64,000 nucleotides of DNA from positions 496,001 to 560,000 of the forward strand of contig JAQTIF010000002.1 of the NCBI GenBank assembly GCA_029433525.1, given 5' to 3'. This document shows, one piece after another, positions 60,006 through 64,000 of the stretch (positions are counted from its first letter, which is position 1; each line of letters begins with the position of its first letter). The DNA is from Enterobacteriaceae bacterium ESL0689 (GTDB lineage Bacteria > Pseudomonadota > Gammaproteobacteria > Enterobacterales > Enterobacteriaceae). The notes beneath the pieces were generated by a model. That model had not been told where the DNA came from. It was given only the letters and a program-made list of their open reading frames with translations, and did not search any database. The translations under genes and the position numbers were made by a program.

Positions 60006-60040
60006 CATCAACAACGCCATACCCTTTGGCGTTGTTGATG
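60006..60040. terminator. Bidirectional hairpin between aroP and ampD
   Basis: CATCAACAACGCCA/TGGCGTTGTTGATG, a perfect 14-bp stem with a 7-base loop between convergent genes. It is probably a terminator for both, though T-runs are weak. Confidence 0.7.
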
Positions 60041-60068
60041 ATCTCAGGTTCAGCCCTATGGGTTAATT

Positions 60069-60632
60069 TCAGGGGCTTTTATTATCGGGCGCCACAAGTA
60101 ACAGATTGCGAAATTTTAGCCAGTCAAACGCCGGGCCGGGATCGGTTTTACGCGCTGGCGCGATATCGCTATGGCCGGTGATATTGCTGGCAATAGCGGG
60201 ATACCGTGCAATCAACTGCCGCGTTACGGCGGCCAGTTGTTGATATTGTCTATCGGTATAAGGCAAGGTATCGGTGCCTTCCAGTTCGATACCGATAGAA
60301 AAATCATTACACCGCTCGCGCCCATGATAACAGGAAACACCGGCGTGCCACGCGCGTTTATCAAAAGGAATATATTGTACAATTTCGCCATCACGGCGGA
60401 TCAGACAGTGCGCTGAAACACGCAGCTGCGCAATTTGCGCAAAAAAAGGATGGGCATGCGGATCAAGTGTACCGCTAAAAAAGGCATCAATCCACGGCCC
60501 ACCGAACTCCCCTGGCGGTAAACTAATATTATGTACCACTAATAAAGAGGGGATCTCATTATCCGGGCGACAATCATAGTGCGGAGAAGGCACCCGCCGT
60601 GCTCCCATCAACCAGCCACCATCCCACTGCAT
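60069..60632 (-). CDS. ampD: 1,6-anhydro-N-acetylmuramyl-L-alanine amidase AmpD
   Basis: A 187-residue cytosolic zinc amidase that removes the peptide from anhydromuropeptides during wall recycling and so keeps AmpC beta-lactamase inducers low. It is an Amidase_2/PGRP fold. Zinc ligands are visible in LLVVHNISLPPGEFGG (His), KRAWHAGVS and GHSDIAPARKTDPGPAFDW (His and Asp). The start at 60632 follows AAAAGGAGAAAAAC. ampE, which follows ampD in E. coli, is missing: only 87 bp lie between ampD and aroP. An IS1-family element ends 30 bp before its start codon. Confidence 0.95.
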   Translation of the reverse strand: MQWDGGWLMGARRVPSPHYDCRPDNEIPSLLVVHNISLPPGEFGGPWIDAFFSGTLDPHAHPFFAQIAQLRVSAHCLIRRDGEIVQYIPFDKRAWHAGVSCYHGRERCNDFSIGIELEGTDTLPYTDRQYQQLAAVTRQLIARYPAIASNITGHSDIAPARKTDPGPAFDWLKFRNLLLVAPDNKSP

Positions 60633-60691
60633 GTTTTTCTCCTTTTGCTGTCTGCTATTTTCGGTGATGTATTCAATATGTTTATATTGTC

Positions 60692-61066
60692 TCAAACATC
60701 ATATTCGCGCTCAATAAAAGTGCCGATGATCCTGTCATGCATCTCAACAGATTTTGAGTACCCCAGGGTCTTACGATTCAGTCGCTTTAAGCGGTTACGC
60801 AGATTCAGGTTTTCCCGTTCAATCCGCTGTGTATAAAGCTTACCCCTGATATGTTTTTCATCCGGCAGCAGATCATAAGCGCTGAAGTTATCTGTACACC
60901 AGAAGGCAACATGAAAACCTGATAATAATTTCAGTAACCTGCGCAGTGTCTTTTTGCTCCTGCGCCCAAAAGTAGGCGCAATAATACGTTTGAGACGAGG
61001 CTCCCACGCATACCACAGCCAGCGTTGCTGCTTTTTACTGCCGACAAAAGACCACATCTCATCCAC
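60692..61066 (-). CDS. insB: IS1-family transposase InsB
   Basis: 124 residues from MDEMWSFVGSKKQQRWLWYA, with the DDE-type residues in CEVDEMWSF, CTDNFSAYD and YTQRIERENLNLRNRL. The functional transposase is InsAB', made by -1 slippage at TTTAAAAAAC near 61126-61136; reading through that site gives LKKLAPRCVTTFPLDNQQ and joins this frame correctly. Confidence 0.88.
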   Translation of the reverse strand: MDEMWSFVGSKKQQRWLWYAWEPRLKRIIAPTFGRRSKKTLRRLLKLLSGFHVAFWCTDNFSAYDLLPDEKHIRGKLYTQRIERENLNLRNRLKRLNRKTLGYSKSVEMHDRIIGTFIEREYDV

Positions 61067-61110
61067 TTCACAGATAAGCTGGATTTGCTGATTATCCAGC
61101 GGAAACGTGG

Positions 61111-61386
61111 TTACACATCGTGGGGCGAGTTTTTTAAAGTGCGAACAACGGCATTAATGCTGATATGCAGAGTCCGTGCGGTATCGCGGATACCGGCATT
61201 ATTCATAGCAAGGTCAACAATTTGTTCTTTCATGCCGGGGTGGCAGGCTCGATAAGCGTAATCGGTCTGGAAAGTACGACAGCATGACTGACAACGATAG
61301 CGCTGAAATCCGGACTTACCCACGCCATGCTTTTTAACGGGTTCAGTTTATTTACAAAACGGGCATGCTACGTCAATTTTAGCCAT
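61111..61386 (-). pseudogene. insA: IS1-family InsA with a nonsense codon
   Basis: It begins MAKIDVACPFCK at 61386 and stops at TAA (61348-61350), where related elements have a sense codon (probably CAA). The frame then continues with TEPVKKHGVGKSGFQRYRCQ, the zinc-ribbon (CxxC pairs) and HTH (IRDTARTLHISINAVVRTLK). Internal initiation at 61323 would lose part of the zinc finger, so the element is probably not autonomous. Confidence 0.8.
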
Positions 61387-61446
61387 CTGGTGTCTCTGAT
61401 AAAAAGAGCGATTATATAACATGATCAATATGTTGAATACATGACC

Positions 61447-61530
61447 CATAAGCGCCTCCAGAAACACCACCGGATGCATATGCCAGACTTCCGGCCCCAG
61501 TCTCACTCCCTTGTCAGACAAAGCCTTCAT
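61447..61530 (-). pseudogene. 5' fragment of a gene truncated by IS1
   Basis: ATG at 61530, directly adjacent to the stop of the upstream gene, opens MKALSDKGVRLGPEVWHMHP and continues 28 codons (VVFLEALMG) to the IS1 end. The rest is absent on the other side of the IS. It was evidently the third gene of the adjacent effector-like operon. Function unknown. Confidence 0.6.
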
Positions 61531-62820
61531 CTACGTCATCCTGTCCAGAAACGTTTCCAGATACTTTTTCCACAACGGGGCGTCACGGGTTAAGGTATCC
61601 AGATAATTTTTCCGCAGCGCGTCACCCTTGTCGTAATACCATTCACTGGCATGCCTGACGATTATCCGGTACAGATGGTCGCGGTAGGAAATATTATGTA
61701 TCGCCTGAAGGTATTCCTGCTCCGAATAATAACCGTCCCGGTTACTGTCAATCCTTTCCAGCAGCCGTCGGTAGTTGTACTTGTTCAGGATGTGTGAGAT
61801 GCGCGTTTCCTCCTGTGCTGCCTGATATAAATGCTCCAGTATCCCCCTTACCATATTATCCGGCCGCCTGAAGCCATCAATCAGGTCAAAGTTCTCCGGC
61901 GCCTGATTCAGCGTCACAAATCCCAGTTCACCCGGCGCATACTGCGCCACTTTCTGCACACTGGCCGCCGCCAGCCAGCCCCCTTCCTGACGTATCTGAA
62001 AATAAGCCGCATCCCGGTTGTCTGGCAGTATCTTTCCCTGCGCATCGGCACCCGGCACTTTCGTCAGGGTCACCACGCCCGATGTCCGGGTTTTCCGGCT
62101 GCCCGCAGCCATTCCCTGCTCGCCCTTTTCATACAGCGGCGCTTCTCTTTGCCAGGTCAGATACACCGGCGTATCCACCCCCACTCCGCCGGGGTTAGTG
62201 AGGAACTTTTCCATATCATCCATGCTCAGGCACTCGATATGTACCTGGTAGCGCGAAAGTTTGCCGTTTTCTTCCGGAAGCTGATAAAAGCCCATATGCC
62301 CGAGACCGTCTCCGGCACTGACCGGGACAGGTTGCGGTGGTACACACACGGTATTCAATCCCTGTTCACCACCCGATGCCGCTGGCACAACCGGGGTCAG
62401 GCTGTCGCCGTCTGATACCACCCACACCCGGTCGCCCTTTTTCAGTTTGTCCTTATCGCGACCGAGAGTCACCAGACTGAATGTCCGCGCCATTTCATTC
62501 GCTGTTTTTCCCGGACGGGTAACCTGCTGTGCAGTATTGCCAGGTTCGTAAGAGAGCGGAAAACCTGCCGCCAGTTTGCCCGCTTTGTTATTCTGCAGTA
62601 CATCATCACGGCTCAGATAGTATGCCCAGTCCGTCCGTGAGGTACAGTTCACCACACCTTCCGGCTGAGCGGTACAGGCAGGTGCGCATTTTGCCCACCA
62701 TGACGGAACAGGAACAGAATCCATTGCTTTCAGACTTCCCCGGTCTGACACCGTCCAGACTCTGGTTCCCGCCGGGAGTTCCTCTCCTTCTGCATTTCTC
62801 ACCGCGGCTTTCAGCGTCAC
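61531..62820 (-). CDS. C-terminal half of a T6SS-associated EF-hand protein (frameshifted)
   Basis: A 429-codon frame beginning MTLKAAVRNAEGEELPAGTR. It holds SH3-like repeats (TRVWTVSDRGSL, DRVWVVSDGDSL) and an EF-hand loop DSNRDGYYSEQEYL near residue 362, and ends KYLETFLDRMT. Upstream of its ATG the same frame reads QYSEPQQDQRQFSEV, which continues the protein encoded by the next frame upstream. A one-base indel near 62850-62862 therefore split one gene of about 635 codons. Context (VgrG-like tail upstream, tandem small gene downstream) suggests a secreted effector; no enzymatic motif is obvious in this half. Confidence 0.6.
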   Translation of the reverse strand: MTLKAAVRNAEGEELPAGTRVWTVSDRGSLKAMDSVPVPSWWAKCAPACTAQPEGVVNCTSRTDWAYYLSRDDVLQNNKAGKLAAGFPLSYEPGNTAQQVTRPGKTANEMARTFSLVTLGRDKDKLKKGDRVWVVSDGDSLTPVVPAASGGEQGLNTVCVPPQPVPVSAGDGLGHMGFYQLPEENGKLSRYQVHIECLSMDDMEKFLTNPGGVGVDTPVYLTWQREAPLYEKGEQGMAAGSRKTRTSGVVTLTKVPGADAQGKILPDNRDAAYFQIRQEGGWLAAASVQKVAQYAPGELGFVTLNQAPENFDLIDGFRRPDNMVRGILEHLYQAAQEETRISHILNKYNYRRLLERIDSNRDGYYSEQEYLQAIHNISYRDHLYRIIVRHASEWYYDKGDALRKNYLDTLTRDAPLWKKYLETFLDRMT

Positions 62821-63443
62821 TTCGCTAAACTGGCGCTGATCCTGCTGCGGCTCACTGTATTGTCACTCAGCGTGACAGGGGTATCCTGTTCCAGTTTTCC
62901 CGCCACCCGCTTTGCCTGCACATCATCCGCACTGAGGTAATAACGCTGGACTCCCGCCACTTTTCTGTCTGAACTGCCGCCCGGCTGTTTATAAGCACTG
63001 TACGGTGCCAGGTGCATATACAGTGTGTAAAACGTCAGCCCGCTTGCTGTACTCTCTCCCGGCTGGAGATAGTGTTTTATCAGCACAAAGGAGTCTGAAA
63101 GCAGCAGTTTTTCATTACGCCAGTCAATCCCGGCACGTTCATAGCTCTCACATATCCGCCAGGCAACAATCTCACCATCCGCCATACAGCGAATAAACTG
63201 CTCGCCCTTATAAAGCTCACGGCAGTATTTACGCTCCTCTTCGCTGTCCGTGCTCAGGGCACACCAGGGCACCGCCGCATCAGTGATGTGAATACCCCCG
63301 TGCCACATCCCCTGACAGCCCACCAGATACAGGCCTGAGCTTTCCCCGGCGAGTACCGCCAGCAGCTCTTCCGCTGAGGAAAAGGGATGACCGTTTTTAT
63401 TCGCGGGGACGGGAAAGCTGATTCCGGGCATCCTGGCAGTCAT
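62817..63443 (-). CDS. N-terminal half of the same protein, M23-like domain
   Basis: 208 codons. The part GMWHGGIHITD (His52, Asp55) and the later TFYTLYMHLAPY (His144) recall the HxxxD and YxHL blocks of M23/lysostaphin endopeptidases, so a wall hydrolase is plausible. The second His of a full HxH was not seen. From residue 165 it has a VAGVQRYYLSADDVQAKRVA linker and an SH3-like start before the frame ends in SRSRISASLAK because of the indel. ATG 63443 has GGAGGG about 10 bases upstream. Confidence 0.55.
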   Translation of the reverse strand: MTARMPGISFPVPANKNGHPFSSAEELLAVLAGESSGLYLVGCQGMWHGGIHITDAAVPWCALSTDSEEERKYCRELYKGEQFIRCMADGEIVAWRICESYERAGIDWRNEKLLLSDSFVLIKHYLQPGESTASGLTFYTLYMHLAPYSAYKQPGGSSDRKVAGVQRYYLSADDVQAKRVAGKLEQDTPVTLSDNTVSRSRISASLAK

Positions 63444-63458
63444 AATGGACCCTCCCTT

Positions 63459-63561
63459 TTATTCACTGTTCCATCCGCTGGCTGGCACCAGATAGCCTGA
63501 TGTCTTTATGATGAAATTACCGGCGGAATCGTGTTTAATTTTGACCATCGTATTACCGGCA
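63459..63561 (-). pseudogene. C-terminal tail of a VgrG-like protein
   Basis: An open frame reads AGNTMVKIKHDSAGNFIIKT then SGYLVPASGWNSE-stop, 15 bp before the effector-like ATG. The NTMVKI...GNFIIKT pattern resembles the end of the VgrG DUF2345 region. The upstream part is removed by the IS3 remnant. Identification is tentative. Confidence 0.4.
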
Positions 63562-63870
63562 CGGTAAGTGTCAAGACATCACCCGTGGTTAATTTAAGCG
63601 ACCTGTTTTTCCCGTTCCGGATTTAATGTCACCGCGCCTTCCGGCTGTCAGTTTCGTGTTCTTCCTGACCTGCTCTCTCTTCAGTTGTTTATTCTCTTTC
63701 TGGCTCTGTTTCAGAGCTGCTTTATCTTCCGGTGCGGAAGTCTGTAAAAAGGCCTGTTTCCACTGAATAATCTGCTCCAGACACGGGTTTCCCCTCTGAT
63801 TTGGCCTGATTACACCAGTTATAAAGGGTAGCTTCGGATATTCCTTTCATTTGTGCAACGGTGGAAACTA
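63562..63870 (-). mobile_element. Internally deleted IS3-family element
   Basis: The right terminus (GGTAAGTGTCAAGACA) and OrfB tail (VTLNPEREK) are joined at about 63655-63675 to the coiled-coil part of OrfA (QSQKENKQLKREQVRK), then to the OrfA HTH (VSTVAQMKGISEATLYNW). A further deletion in OrfA lies near 63785. The left terminus is missing, replaced by the next fragment. Confidence 0.8.
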
Positions 63871-64000
63871 TCCTGATACTGAGGGCGGATAAACGGGCGG
63901 CACAGAGCAGCCGGGCGACATCGGTAACAGTCATTCCCTGATGCAACATAAGCATAGCGATTAGCTGCCGTGCATCGTTTTTATCGCGAGTCTGCTGTGC
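63871..64000 (-). pseudogene. IS630-family transposase N-terminal fragment
   Basis: Reading in from the window edge the frame gives AQQTRDKNDARQLIAMLMLH then QGMTVTDVARLLCAARLS, a helix-turn-helix like that of IS630-type transposases. It is cut after about 43 codons by the IS3 remnant. More of it may lie beyond 64000. Confidence 0.6.

Larger units (their letters stand above)
60663..61446 (-). mobile_element. IS1-family insertion sequence
   Basis: 784 bp. Imperfect inverted ends are GGTGATGTATTCAATATGTT at the left and (reverse complement) GGTCATGTATTCAACATATT at the right. It carries insA and insB on the minus strand with an intact frameshift window. No 8-9 bp target duplication is visible, which suggests a deletion on one side after insertion. 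Confidence 0.88.

Noticed and set aside
1-64000. CRISPR arrays, tRNA and rRNA genes
   Set aside because: No regularly spaced repeats and no recognisable tRNA or rRNA sequence were found on either strand.

Overview
The window is enterobacterial chromosome (order Enterobacterales). Nearly every housekeeping protein reads as a close relative of its E. coli K-12 counterpart, often with the same length and the same odd start codon: speD on TTG, speE on GTG, pcnB on ATT. I cannot fix the genus from sequence alone. The many broken IS copies, rhs fragments and dispersed short inverted-repeat elements point to a genome that has been extensively rearranged.

Layout. 1-7506: mpl (partial), fbp, ppa and a 1506-residue type Va autotransporter. 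7507-15962: the pantothenate/folate/RNA block panC-panB, folK-pcnB-gluQ-dksA, sfsA and hrpB. 16023-19174: a scar holding short repeats, a gene fragment cut by an IS3-family element, an IS256-type end and the C-terminal piece of an rhs gene. 19383-25998: mgtL-mgtA, ridA, pyrLBI, argF and rraB, with pyr attenuation and ARG boxes visible. 26000-28436: a type VI secretion (T6SS) effector islet made of a broken hcp, an intact DUF2778/Tlde1-like L,D-transpeptidase effector and a two-helix membrane protein that is probably its immunity partner. 28437-38264: nrdDG, an orphan pduX, rluA, rapA and polB. 38265-41498: an IS graveyard plus the N-terminal part of an rhs gene fused in frame to an IS256 transposase. 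41748-60632: yadGH, can, hpt, gcd, a Pmp3-like protein, yacC, speED, yacL, the pyruvate dehydrogenase block pdhR-aceEF-lpd, aroP and ampD. 60663-64000: an IS1-family element next to a damaged T6SS-type effector locus, then an internally deleted IS3 copy and an IS630-type fragment.

Working together. The core genes cover pyrimidine and arginine synthesis (carbamoyl-phosphate branch), anaerobic dNTP synthesis, spermidine synthesis, pyruvate oxidation, pantothenate synthesis, periplasmic glucose oxidation and peptidoglycan recycling. The order mixes two neighbourhoods that lie apart in E. coli (about 95-96 min and 1-3 min). Several joins between these blocks carry IS, rhs or T6SS debris, while others (autotransporter/panC, nrdG/pduX) carry short repeats or nothing obvious. 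ampE, ligT, cueO and panD are absent from their usual places.

The best candidates for a closer look are: the Tlde1-like effector/immunity pair whose Hcp carrier carries two lesions; the second T6SS-type locus (VgrG-like tail, M23-like/EF-hand protein split by a frameshift, third gene cut by IS1); a family of about 146-bp terminal-inverted-repeat elements, one of which supplies the stop codon of nrdG; and the in-frame rhs/IS256 chimera.
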